A stretch of DNA of 8,780 nucleotides from JAWLBW01 sp041687475 (GTDB taxonomy: Bacteria > J088 > JAWLBW01), in the NCBI GenBank assembly GCA_041687475.1, contig JAWLBW010000196.1, positions 1 to 8,780 on the forward strand, read 5' to 3'. Under the pieces are notes generated by a model. It saw nothing but the letters and a program-made list of their open reading frames with translations, made no database searches and had not been told where the DNA came from. The number at the start of each line of letters is the position of its first letter. Within the stretch, counting starts at the first letter, position 1. The translations under genes were made by a program, and so were the position numbers. This document shows positions 1 through 6,528 of this stretch, one piece after another.

Positions 1-260
1 TCGGACGGGTGACCTTCAGACTGCAGACCTTCAGACTGTCAGACCGTCAGACTGGGGGACTCGGCCCCTTCCGGGGCCTGCGTTTTCCGCGTTCCGAGTT
101 CCGCGTTCCGCGTTTCCCGGGTCCCCGTGCAGCACGGCCCTCGCCCGAACTCGGGGCAGGCTCCACCGGCCACAGGCCACCGGTCACTGCCGTCCGACCT
201 TGCAGCCGTGAACCTCTCACCTTTCACTTCTCACCACCGTGCGTCCGTGCTACCGTTAAA
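1..260. repeat. Mosaic intergenic repeat, copy A
   Basis: This block is near-identical to copy B at 1127-1379 and in the same orientation. In order it holds: a lead TCGGACGGGTGACC; a degenerate array of 8-base words ending in TCAGAC (about 12-52); a hairpin GGCCCC-ttcc-GGGGCC (63-78); a run of GTTCCGC-type words (about 84-117); a small hairpin CCGTG-cag-CACGG (125-137); a block rich in GGCC and CACCGG; and a 22-base word starting CCGTCCGACC (190-211) with a degenerate second copy at about 238-259. It carries about 14 extra bases in the GTTCCGC run compared with copy B. It begins at the window edge, so it may extend further left. It ends a few bases before the aminopeptidase start codon. I see no transposase and no terminal inverted repeats. 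Its function is unknown. Confidence 0.9.
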
Positions 261-263
261 GCC

Positions 264-1007
264 ATGTGCATCGAAACCGAAAACGATCTGATTGCGCTCC
301 GGCGCATCGGCCATATCGTGGCCGAAACGCTGCGGGAAATGGAGCGGAACGCCGAACCGGGCATGACCACGGCCGAACTCGATGCCATCGGAGCGGCCTT
401 TCTGGCGCGGCACGGCGCACGTTCGGCCCCGCAGCTGACCTACGGCTTTCCGGCGGCCACCTGCATCAGCGTGAACGAAGAAGCCGCCCACGGCGTGCCG
501 GGCCTGCGGGTACTGCAGCCGGGCGACATGGTGAACGTCGACGTGTCGGCCGAGCTTGACGGTTATTTTGCCGATACGGGCGGCTCGTTCGTCATTCCCC
601 CGGTTTCGGTCGACAAGGAACGCCTTTGCCTGGCCACGAAGCGGGCCCTCAATCAGGCCATGAAGGCCGCCCGCGCCGGCGAGAGCGTCGGGGCCATCGG
701 CGCGGCCATCGAGAAGGTGGCCCGGCAGAACGGTTTCCGTATTCTACGTAATCTCGGCAGCCACGGTGTGGGCCGCGCCCTGCATGAAGAGCCCGAGTTC
801 ATTCCCGGCTATCACGACCGCCGCGAAAAGCGCCGCCTCAAGGAAGGCCAGGTCATTACCATCGAGCCCTTTCTGTCGACGCATTCGCAGTGGGTTACCG
901 AAGCCCGCGACGGGTGGACGCTGGTCGGCCAACCGGGCAATCTTTCGGCGCAGTACGAGCACACGATGGTGATTACGAAGGGGCGGCCGCTCGTGATGAC
1001 CGTGTGA
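264..1007 (+). CDS. map: Type I methionine aminopeptidase
   Basis: This cytoplasmic metalloenzyme removes the initiator methionine from nascent proteins when the second residue is small. The 247-residue protein is close to the usual length of bacterial type I enzymes (E. coli about 264) and lacks any N-terminal zinc-binding extension. The five metal ligands can be placed by motif: D93 and D104 in the NVDVSAELDGYFADTGGSF stretch (spacing of 11, as in E. coli), H167 in SHGVGRALHEEP, E201 in TIEPF and E232 in AQYEHT. H76 (EEAAHG) and H174 match the conserved substrate-side histidines. The reading frame is open back to position 9, but those 85 codons lie wholly in the mosaic repeat. The ATG at 264 gives the normal family N-terminus, so I chose it. 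No clear Shine-Dalgarno sequence precedes it. The gene is convergent with the methyltransferase. Confidence 0.96.
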   Translation: MCIETENDLIALRRIGHIVAETLREMERNAEPGMTTAELDAIGAAFLARHGARSAPQLTYGFPAATCISVNEEAAHGVPGLRVLQPGDMVNVDVSAELDGYFADTGGSFVIPPVSVDKERLCLATKRALNQAMKAARAGESVGAIGAAIEKVARQNGFRILRNLGSHGVGRALHEEPEFIPGYHDRREKRRLKEGQVITIEPFLSTHSQWVTEARDGWTLVGQPGNLSAQYEHTMVITKGRPLVMTV

Positions 1008-1016
1008 CGGGTTGCA

Positions 1017-1126
1017 CGTGCTGCACGGCTGTCCGTCGATGGGGAGAGCGGGCGCGACGTGCTGCACGGCTGGCCGTTGGTGGGGAGAGCGTGCGAAGGG
1101 GAGAGGGGGTGCGGCGTGCTGCACGG
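1017..1126. repeat. Short tandem array of CGTGCTGCACGG units
   Basis: The word CGTGCTGCACGG occurs at 1017-1028, 1058-1069 and 1115-1126. The first two units share a longer body: GGCTG follows the word, then a GGGGAGAGCG word about 10 bases on, with a period of 41. The third unit abuts the start of repeat copy B. The reverse complement of the core word (CCGTGCAGCACG) occurs once inside each large repeat, at 125-136 and 1246-1257, so array and repeat share vocabulary. The array begins 9 bases after the aminopeptidase stop codon. Confidence 0.75.
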
Positions 1127-1379
1127 TCGGACGGGTGACCTTCCGACTGTCCGACTGTCAGACTGTCAGACCTTCAGACCTTCAGACCGGGGGACTCGGC
1201 CCCTTCCGGGGCCTGCGTTTTCCGCGTTCCGCGTTTCCCGGGTCCCCGTGCAGCACGGCCCTCGCCTGAACTCGGGGCAGGCTCCACCGGCCACAGGCCA
1301 CCGGTCGCTGCCGTCCGACCTTGCAGCCGTGAACCTATCACCTTTCACTTCTCACAACCGTCCGACCGTGCAGCCGTGA
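1127..1379. repeat. Mosaic intergenic repeat, copy B
   Basis: This is a direct repeat of 1-260 with a few substitutions, a different number of TCAGAC words (about 1140-1188) and about 14 fewer bases in the GTTCCGC run. It contains GGCCCC-ttcc-GGGGCC at 1198-1213, CCGTGCAGCACG at 1246-1257, and two copies of a 22-base word beginning CCGTCCGACC (1311-1332 and 1358-1379) that differ at one base, 47 bases apart. It fills the convergent gap between the aminopeptidase and methyltransferase genes and ends 3 bases before the methyltransferase stop codon. Together with the tandem array, it accounts for the whole 375-bp intergenic region. Confidence 0.9.
1198..1220 (+). terminator. Possible terminator hairpin inside repeat copy B
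   Basis: A perfect 6-bp GGCCCC/GGGGCC stem with a TTCC loop (1198-1213) is followed after TGCG by TTTT. It could end transcription from the aminopeptidase gene. The T run is short and displaced from the stem, so this is a weak call. The same hairpin is present in copy A at 63-78, where it would serve whatever gene lies left of the window. Confidence 0.35.
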
Positions 1380-1382
1380 CCG

Positions 1383-2399
1383 TCACCCCGGCCTGGTGCC
1401 CACGATCACGGCTTCCGTTCCCCCGGCAAACAGATACGTCTGCGCCGTCATTCCGACTTGCCGGAAAGCCTCTTCGATTTCGGTCGGACGCAGTAGATGA
1501 TTGCCTTGCACGAATTCGTTGAGGTTCTGTACGGCGAGCTTCTTCCACCCGGGTTTGCGCAAATCGCTGCGCTCTTCGACCCAGGCGGGTTCCCAGATCA
1601 CCGCCGAACCGCCGGGCTTGAGGTGATCATGCAGGATTCGGAAGACGTTTTCTTTCTCATTCCACACATGGTGAAGCGCCCGGTTCATGCCGATGAGGTC
1701 GACGGGCTCTTCGACACTGAACTCGTTGATGTCGCCCGACCGGAAGTCGACCCGGTCGCCGATACCTTCGCCTTCGGCCAGGTCGGCCGCCGACCGAATG
1801 TTTTCTTCGAATCCGTCAAGGCCGATGCCGCGCAGGTTGGCGCACGTCTTCACGAGCCGGCGCACATACCAGCCGTTACCGCACCCCAGATCGACCACGG
1901 TTCCGCCGCGCTTGTTGAGCTCGGCGAACACCGGTACCTTCGGCAGTATCTCGCTCTGAAACAGCGGACCGAAGCTTTGCTCGAGCATGGGGCCGAACAG
2001 AGGTAATATCGTTTCGCGCTCGGCAAGAACCTTCTCGCCGGGCCGCTCGCCCGTCGCACTGTAGAACGCCGCCCGCTCGGTCATATGCGCGCCCAGAACC
2101 GAGCCCACCGCCGCCGGAAACAGCGAGCCGGGTTCAGTGCGAACAAAAGCGCGGCCCAGCGGCGTCAGAGAAAACCGGTCGCCGCTTTCGTCAAGGAACT
2201 CGAACGCGTAGGCTGCATCGCACCAGCGAGCGCAGTACCCGGCGTCCACGCCGGCTGCCTCGGCAAGCTCGCCGGCCGACTTTGCCTCGCCGAGGTGATC
2301 GAATAGGTTCTTGGCCACCCCGAAATAGGCTATCTGCAGCGCCGTGGCGCCCTGGGCAAACTGAAGAATCTGTTTCTGTACGGTTTCGTCAACGGCCAT
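1383..2399 (-). CDS. Class I SAM-dependent methyltransferase with N-terminal winged-helix dimerisation domain
   Basis: This 338-residue protein has the architecture of small-molecule methyltransferases of the plant-type or acetylserotonin O-methyltransferase family. An N-terminal helical and winged-helix region (about 8-90, with DRFSLTPLGRAFV near 74-86) resembles the family's dimerisation domain. A Rossmann-like catalytic domain follows, with motif I VVDLGCGNG at 168-176, an acidic residue after strand 2 (D195, GIGLDGF), a strand-4 region (VDLIGMNRALHHVW, about 233-246) and a post-motif segment LKPGGSAVIWEPAWV (about 260-274). The substrate cannot be told from sequence; O-, N- or C-methylation all remain possible. 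The ATG at 2399 was chosen over one 28 codons upstream because a purine-rich GGGGGAAAG lies just before it and the upstream residues are arginine-rich and not family-like. No biosynthetic partner genes are adjacent. Confidence 0.9.
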   Translation of the reverse strand: MAVDETVQKQILQFAQGATALQIAYFGVAKNLFDHLGEAKSAGELAEAAGVDAGYCARWCDAAYAFEFLDESGDRFSLTPLGRAFVRTEPGSLFPAAVGSVLGAHMTERAAFYSATGERPGEKVLAERETILPLFGPMLEQSFGPLFQSEILPKVPVFAELNKRGGTVVDLGCGNGWYVRRLVKTCANLRGIGLDGFEENIRSAADLAEGEGIGDRVDFRSGDINEFSVEEPVDLIGMNRALHHVWNEKENVFRILHDHLKPGGSAVIWEPAWVEERSDLRKPGWKKLAVQNLNEFVQGNHLLRPTEIEEAFRQVGMTAQTYLFAGGTEAVIVGTRPG

Positions 2400-2430
2400 T
2401 CGTCTTTCCCCCTGGACCTGTGTCGTGTCG

Positions 2431-2436
2431 AGCATA
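2431..2436 (-). promoter_or_regulatory. Candidate -10 box for the methyltransferase gene
   Basis: On the minus strand TATGCT lies about 31 bases upstream of the methyltransferase start codon, in the short stretch between the preceding terminator and the gene. No good -35 hexamer is seen at 16-18 bases. The placement is reasonable, but the sequence match is weak. Confidence 0.25.
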
Positions 2437-2478
2437 CATGGTAACGCACGAGACCGATGGGCGCGCCGGCGGTGGGCA

Positions 2479-2506
2479 AACAAAAATGCCGCCCCAAGGG
2501 GCGGCA
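2479..2506 (-). terminator. Rho-independent terminator after the cytochrome c gene
   Basis: The stem TGCCGCCC/GGGCGGCA with central bases CAAG spans 2487-2506. On the minus strand it is followed at once by TTTTTGTTT. It starts 22 bases after the cytochrome stop codon. A strong GC stem plus a T run on the correct strand makes this a good intrinsic terminator. It separates the cytochrome gene from the methyltransferase gene. Confidence 0.85.
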
Positions 2507-2528
2507 GGAAACAGAAGCCTTTCGGCCC

Positions 2529-3488
2529 TCACTTCGACGCGTAATCGGCCAGCAGCGGCATCACGTTCTTTTTCACCGCCGGAACCGACAGGAAGTAGGC
2601 CCGCATGGCGAGCAGGTCTTCATCGGACATGCCCCGATACTCGACCCACGGCATGATCGGACTCAGGGGCCGCCCGTCGCGCCCCACGCCCTCGCGGAAC
2701 ATGCGCAGCCATTCTTCTTCGCTGACGTCGGCAATGCCCGTTTCCGCATCGGGGGTAAGGTTGCTGGTCACGGCAACCAGGCCGTGCTCTTCCATGATGA
2801 CCCCGCCGCTGAATTCCTGGCCGGCGATGGGTTTGCCCTTCTCGCTGGGGCTGTGGCAATCGGCACAGACACCGATGGTCACCAGATATTTGCCGCGGGC
2901 CGCCATGTCGTCGCCCGGCCCCTCGACCCGTCCTTCGAGCGGACGCGGAATCGTGCGCATGATGAAGTTCATGGGAAATTTGATGTCGGCGGGCGCCGTG
3001 CGATTGGCCACCGCCGTGACCGACCGCAGGTAGGCCACGATGGCCAGCACGTCGTCGTCGGACATCTTGCTGTACTGACCGTAGGGCATGAGGGGAAACA
3101 GCGGCCGCCCGTCACGGCTCACGCCCTCGCGAATGGCCCTGACGATTTCGCCGTCGGTCCACTTACCGATGCCGTCTTCAGGGTGGGGCGTGATGTTCGG
3201 CGCCTGCAGCACCTTGGCGGGTATGCCTTCGCCGCCCATTTTCAGGTTGTCGGCCGTCAGTACGGCGCCGCCCGCCAGAAGTCGATCGTGTTTTACCGGG
3301 TAACCGGGCAGTTCATGGTCTCGCTCGGTATGGCAGCCGGTGCAGGCGGCCACATGGTTTGCCAGGTAGCGCCCCCGATCGATGGCGGCTTCGTCGGCAG
3401 GCGCCTTGATGTCGGGCGCCGGGCGCATCTTCGGAGAACAGGCCGCAGACAGAAGCAGTGCGGTCAACACAAGAGCATAGCGCTTCAT
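2529..3488 (-). CDS. Dihaem c-type cytochrome lipoprotein
   Basis: This 319-residue exported electron-transfer protein starts with a lipoprotein signal peptide (MKRYALVLTALLLSAAC, lipidated C17), so it should be anchored to a membrane on the periplasmic side. It has two class I cytochrome c domains, probably from an internal duplication: about 35-160 and 193-305. Haem-binding motifs are C49-TG-CH53 and C208-AD-CH212, and likely axial methionines are M134 (PLMPYG) and M279 (PIMPWV). Both halves keep the NITP/NLTP, DGRPL and MSDxD landmarks. These are typical of cytochrome subunits of membrane-bound alcohol and sugar dehydrogenases, which usually carry three haem domains, so this two-domain form is shorter. 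No dehydrogenase partner is adjacent, so the electron donor is unknown. The ATG at 3488 gives a textbook signal peptide, although the Shine-Dalgarno sequence is weak. Confidence 0.93.
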   Translation of the reverse strand: MKRYALVLTALLLSAACSPKMRPAPDIKAPADEAAIDRGRYLANHVAACTGCHTERDHELPGYPVKHDRLLAGGAVLTADNLKMGGEGIPAKVLQAPNITPHPEDGIGKWTDGEIVRAIREGVSRDGRPLFPLMPYGQYSKMSDDDVLAIVAYLRSVTAVANRTAPADIKFPMNFIMRTIPRPLEGRVEGPGDDMAARGKYLVTIGVCADCHSPSEKGKPIAGQEFSGGVIMEEHGLVAVTSNLTPDAETGIADVSEEEWLRMFREGVGRDGRPLSPIMPWVEYRGMSDEDLLAMRAYFLSVPAVKKNVMPLLADYASK

Positions 3489-3572
3489 ACCGTGTACTCA
3501 TGGTCATGGTTGCTCAATGAAGGGATTGCTCGGGTGTGATGACGGCTTCTGCGGGCGACGCTCATGAAAGCA

Positions 3573-3593
3573 GGCGCTGCCGCATGCAGCGCT
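3573..3593 (-). other. Possible hairpin in the cytochrome c leader
   Basis: A 7-bp stem GCGCTGC/GCAGCGC with a 5-base loop lies about 85-105 bases upstream of the cytochrome start codon. No T run follows on the minus strand, so it is not an obvious terminator. It may simply be leader structure. Confidence 0.35.
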
Positions 3594-3693
3594 GAACAGC
3601 CGCTGAAGCGAGTAAACGACGAAGAAAAAGGCCCCGAACGCCTTGCGCCTCCCCCCGGAAGCCAGGCTGTGCATTCCCTGTTTGCCGAGAAAT

Positions 3694-3722
3694 AGTTTAG
3701 TGCGTTACGTGTAAGGCGACAA
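3694..3722 (-). promoter_or_regulatory. Candidate sigma-70-type promoter for the cytochrome c gene
   Basis: On the minus strand TTGTCG (3717-3722) and TAAACT (3694-3699) are separated by exactly 17 bases, each matching 4 of 6 consensus positions. Transcription would start near 3687 and give a leader of about 200 bases before the cytochrome start codon. A closer promoter is not excluded. Confidence 0.4.
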
Positions 3723-3860
3723 GGTAATTCGGTGTTGAATTTGTGTCGAATCAGGTCAAAAGCGGCCTGTCTTGTGTCGATTCGTGGCGTGCGACACCGG
3801 CTTCCTGCCGATGCAACGCAGCGGAAGCGGAGCTCGAAGGGGCGGCCGATATCGGGCAAG

Positions 3861-3885
3861 ACAAAGCCGCCCCGAAGGGCGGCTT
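3861..3885 (-). terminator. Probable intrinsic terminator after the FN3/propeller lipoprotein gene
   Basis: A perfect 9-bp stem AAGCCGCCC/GGGCGGCTT spans 3864-3885, with loop CGAA on the plus strand (TTCG on the transcribed minus strand). It begins 7 bases beyond the lipoprotein stop codon. The following T tract is broken (CTTTGTCTT), so termination may be less efficient than at the 2487-2506 terminator, whose stem is very similar. Confidence 0.7.
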
Positions 3886-3892
3886 GCGATTG

Positions 3893-6334
3893 TCAGCGGC
3901 AGAAGGCCACGTCGAGGTTGTAGGTGACACTCAGGTGATCGAGCGTCATCTGTCGCAACGGCGTGGCGCCCCCCTGGGCCTCGCGACCAAAGATATAGAC
4001 ATTACCGTTGAGTGCGGCGGCAACCTCGCGGTTGATGGGGTCGAAGTCAAGCCCGGCAGACGTCGTCGGAGTCTCGATTGCCGGCTCGCCGGAGGGTACG
4101 CCGACGACAAGGGCGGGGGCCTTTCTACCGTCTCCCCCTTCGCCCTCACCCGTATCGACTTCCCACCCGAAAGTGCGCAAGGGCGTGTTCGAGCCCAGCC
4201 CGACGTCATAGACCTCGACTACGAGATCATCGGGTCGGAAGACGTACACCTCGCCTTCGATGGGGTCCAGGGCAATGCGGGCCCCTTCGGGCGAATTGAG
4301 TTCGGTGTTCGTTACCTGAAGCGAGCGCTTCGAAGCGAGCGTCAGGGGGTCGAATACTTCGAGAGTGCCGTACTCGTAGGCCCAGACCTCGTCTGCGAGA
4401 GGGTCGTAAGCGATATCGGTCAGGTCGCTGAAAAGCGAGTCGTTGATTGCGGTATGGCCTTCGACGCCCTCTTCGAACCGCTTTACGTCACTGGTTCCCC
4501 CGGTAAAAAGCCCATCGGGGCCCACCGCCGCAGCCGAGAAGTAGCCTACGACCACGTCGACCGGCAATGTCGGACTCGTCTCGCCGAGGTCGAATGTCAT
4601 CAGGTTGATGTTGTCGGCCACGTGAAGCCGATTGTTCGCCCTGTCGACGCTCAAAGATTTCGGGTAAACCAGGCCGTTCAGGGTGTTGCCGATGACGCGC
4701 AGGGGTGCCGTGAGCCCATCGGCATCGATATCGAACATGAAAATTCTGTCTTTAACCAGAACGGCGATTTCCTGCATTTCTTCGGATGCATGAATGGCGT
4801 ATGTCACGGTAGAGCCGTCGTAGTCGATATCGATATCTCGCGTAAGCGTTACGCCGGTGCTGTCGCTCGACCCGACAGAATAGCCGAGCACCCCGCCGCT
4901 TCGATGCGAGGCGAGTATTTCTCCCTCTGCTTCACGCAGATCGATTCCCGAGAGACCATAAGGCGTCGTCACGACGCGAAGAGGATGCGCATTTCCCGAG
5001 GCCGCTCGATCAAACGTCAATATTTTCTTATCGCTCGATGCAACCAGGATCGTATCTTCGTCCGGGTTGTAAACAAGGGCCATGGGCGAGTCCATTTGCG
5101 TATTATCACCCTCGATGATGCGAACGGGCGTCACACTGCCGCTCAGCGGGGTGCTGCGCGAGAAAACATAAATGGCCGCCGGATAATCGTTGAGAATATA
5201 GAGTTCCTGCTGCGTCTCGGAGTAGGCAACCGCAACGGGGTTGATGAGCCCCGTCGCCTCGAAGGTCGGCGCATCGACCTCGCCCTCGGCGTCAAGCTCT
5301 ATGACGTGAATGCGATCGCGAAAGCTGTCGACCACGTAGAGTTCGCCGTGGTCGTGGGCGATAACCGTACCTGCCGGCCGGTCAAGCCTGTCACTGGAAG
5401 ATGCGGCGGCCGCCCTCGAAATGACTCTTGTGGGGGCGGTGAATGGAGCATCGGTGCCCCAATCGTAAACCTGAACCACGTTATAGGTATACCAGTCGCT
5501 GACAAACAGGCTGCCCGTGACCGGGTCGAGCACCAGACTCGAATCGTCCGAATTTCCCGAAAAGAACTTCTTGCCGTCGACCATTCCGCTAAGCTCGACT
5601 TCGCCGGTGGCGTCGGCTGAGAACATCATGACGTCGGAAGTCTGCGGCACGGCAAGACACAGCTCGCCGTTGTAACGGTAGGGCCGGGCCTCGACGACGT
5701 TCGAGTCGGCCGAAACGTCGCCGTTCTCACTGACGGCACGCACGGCATAGTAGTGGGTCATGCGGTTGGCGGCGCTTTCGTCGACGAAAGACGTTTCTTC
5801 GGTGGCGCCCACCTGCATCCTGGCGCCGTTCTGAGACGCCCCCCGTACAATCACGTACGATTCGGCTTCGGGCACCGGATTCCACGACAGCTCGACCCTG
5901 CGATCGCCGGCGTCGGCCGTGAGTCCGGTCGGCGCGTCGACAGGCGTCAGGTATACCGCCGACGCTTCATTGGAATACCCGCTGGCGCCCGCGTCGTTCT
6001 TCGCCTGCACGACGTAAAAATATTCGATTCCTTCGTCGATTGCGCCGTCGACAAATGTCGTGGTACCCGCGGTGCCGAACTCGGCGTAGCCCGAGCCCGA
6101 AGACGTAGAACGAGAAAGAACGTAATACCCTGCGCCTTCGGCCGCCTGCCACGAAAGCTCAATGGAGCCGGCCCTGGCCGTGGCCGTAAGACCGGTGGGC
6201 GTCGCCGGAGCCTCGAGCTGACCGTTCGAGTCGCTTTTCTTCGCGGTTTTCGTCGTGTCTACCGTATCGGACGTACAGCCGTATGCCAGTACTACGGCAC
6301 AGAGCAAGCCGATTCCCGTTACCTTCATCGTCAT
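3893..6334 (-). CDS. Large lipoprotein with two fibronectin type III domains and a beta-propeller-like repeat region
   Basis: I do not recognise this 813-residue protein as a named family. It opens with a lipoprotein signal peptide ending LAYGC (lipidated C20), followed by a polar, flexible linker rich in T, D, S and K (21-44). Two fibronectin type III domains follow, about 45-128 (TPTGLTA...IELSW...YFYVVQAKN) and 133-218 (APTGLTA...VELSW...YYAVRAVS). The rest (about 225-812) is built of some twelve repeats of about 40 residues of the pattern P-x-Ala/Leu-...-D-P-...-ELYV-x-D-...-I-x-VFD-...-PLRVI, resembling NHL/SMP-30-like propeller blades. PLRVI-type words sit near 302, 403, 451, 545, 718 and 792. 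The mature body has only two other cysteines, C226 and C812, one at each end of this region. The role is probably surface or periplasmic binding; no catalytic residues are evident. An AGAGGAT Shine-Dalgarno sequence 6-7 bases upstream supports the first ATG over the one two codons later. Confidence 0.87.
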   Translation of the reverse strand: MTMKVTGIGLLCAVVLAYGCTSDTVDTTKTAKKSDSNGQLEAPATPTGLTATARAGSIELSWQAAEGAGYYVLSRSTSSGSGYAEFGTAGTTTFVDGAIDEGIEYFYVVQAKNDAGASGYSNEASAVYLTPVDAPTGLTADAGDRRVELSWNPVPEAESYVIVRGASQNGARMQVGATEETSFVDESAANRMTHYYAVRAVSENGDVSADSNVVEARPYRYNGELCLAVPQTSDVMMFSADATGEVELSGMVDGKKFFSGNSDDSSLVLDPVTGSLFVSDWYTYNVVQVYDWGTDAPFTAPTRVISRAAAASSSDRLDRPAGTVIAHDHGELYVVDSFRDRIHVIELDAEGEVDAPTFEATGLINPVAVAYSETQQELYILNDYPAAIYVFSRSTPLSGSVTPVRIIEGDNTQMDSPMALVYNPDEDTILVASSDKKILTFDRAASGNAHPLRVVTTPYGLSGIDLREAEGEILASHRSGGVLGYSVGSSDSTGVTLTRDIDIDYDGSTVTYAIHASEEMQEIAVLVKDRIFMFDIDADGLTAPLRVIGNTLNGLVYPKSLSVDRANNRLHVADNINLMTFDLGETSPTLPVDVVVGYFSAAAVGPDGLFTGGTSDVKRFEEGVEGHTAINDSLFSDLTDIAYDPLADEVWAYEYGTLEVFDPLTLASKRSLQVTNTELNSPEGARIALDPIEGEVYVFRPDDLVVEVYDVGLGSNTPLRTFGWEVDTGEGEGGDGRKAPALVVGVPSGEPAIETPTTSAGLDFDPINREVAAALNGNVYIFGREAQGGATPLRQMTLDHLSVTYNLDVAFCR

Positions 6335-6387
6335 CTCGTATCCTCTTTCGTTCCCCCGGCCGGCGGGTCTTGGGTCAACCGGTCGAC

Positions 6388-6397
6388 NNNNNNNNNN
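6388..6397. other. Assembly gap (ten Ns)
   Basis: Ten consecutive Ns lie 53 bases upstream of the FN3 lipoprotein start codon. A run of exactly ten is commonly a scaffolding placeholder of unknown true length. Adjacency of the left and right parts of this window therefore rests on scaffolding, and the upstream region of the lipoprotein gene is incomplete. Confidence 0.97.
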
Positions 6398-6405
6398 ACT
6401 GCTTC

Positions 6406-6428
6406 CGAGACATCACAGCGCTGTCTCG
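6406..6428. repeat. Inverted repeat next to the assembly gap
   Basis: A perfect 7-bp inverted repeat CGAGACA/TGTCTCG with a 9-base centre lies between the gap and the candidate lipoprotein promoter. It could be an operator or an RNA hairpin. There is no further support for either. Confidence 0.4.
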
Positions 6429-6528
6429 CCGCATTCCTCATGTGGAAGGCAGACCTGTCGGCATACTATCGAAAACATTCCGGCGAGTCCGTGACCCCGA
6501 TCACCCGCCCGGCGTCTTCATACCGCAC

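Larger units (their letters stand above)
3489..3892. other. Intergenic region between the cytochrome c and FN3 lipoprotein genes
   Basis: No credible gene is seen in these 404 bases. Small open frames exist on both strands, but their products are rich in arginine, serine and cysteine with no recognisable domain. The region holds a candidate minus-strand promoter (3694-3722), a possible leader hairpin GCGCTGC/GCAGCGC (3574-3592) and the terminator of the upstream lipoprotein gene (3864-3885). The part around 3690-3770 is visibly more AT-rich than its surroundings, as expected for a promoter region. Confidence 0.6.

Noticed and set aside
9..263. N-terminal extension of the methionine aminopeptidase by 85 codons
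   Set aside because: The extension is a translation of the intergenic mosaic repeat, which is present elsewhere without the gene. The enzyme is complete from the ATG at 264.
1017..1126. CRISPR-like array
   Set aside because: There are only three units, the spacing is uneven (41 and 57), the repeats are short and the spacers partly similar, and no cas genes are present.
39..1348. Conserved minus-strand small protein in both repeat copies (39-227 and 1166-1348), starting MKGERFTAARSDGSDRWP in copy A
   Set aside because: The similarity follows from nucleotide identity of the repeats. The ~14-base length difference is not a multiple of three and throws the two frames apart after residue about 43, so the frame is not under selection.
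1..1379. Composite transposon or insertion sequence carrying the aminopeptidase gene
   Set aside because: Neither repeat copy has terminal inverted repeats or a transposase frame, and no target-site duplication can be recognised.
2457..3539. Plus-strand open frame of 360 codons opposite the cytochrome c gene
   Set aside because: The minus strand carries two CxxCH motifs, a lipobox and a terminator; the plus-strand product shows no family features.
3485..3859. Small minus-strand gene of 124 codons between the cytochrome and lipoprotein genes
   Set aside because: The product is rich in R, S and C with no domain or signal peptide. It overlaps the cytochrome start and crosses the candidate promoter.
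3743..5620. Long plus-strand open frame of 625 codons opposite the FN3 lipoprotein gene
   Set aside because: Its product has no recognisable domain, and it overlaps a gene with a signal peptide, two FN3 domains and propeller repeats. Long antisense frames are expected in GC-rich coding DNA.
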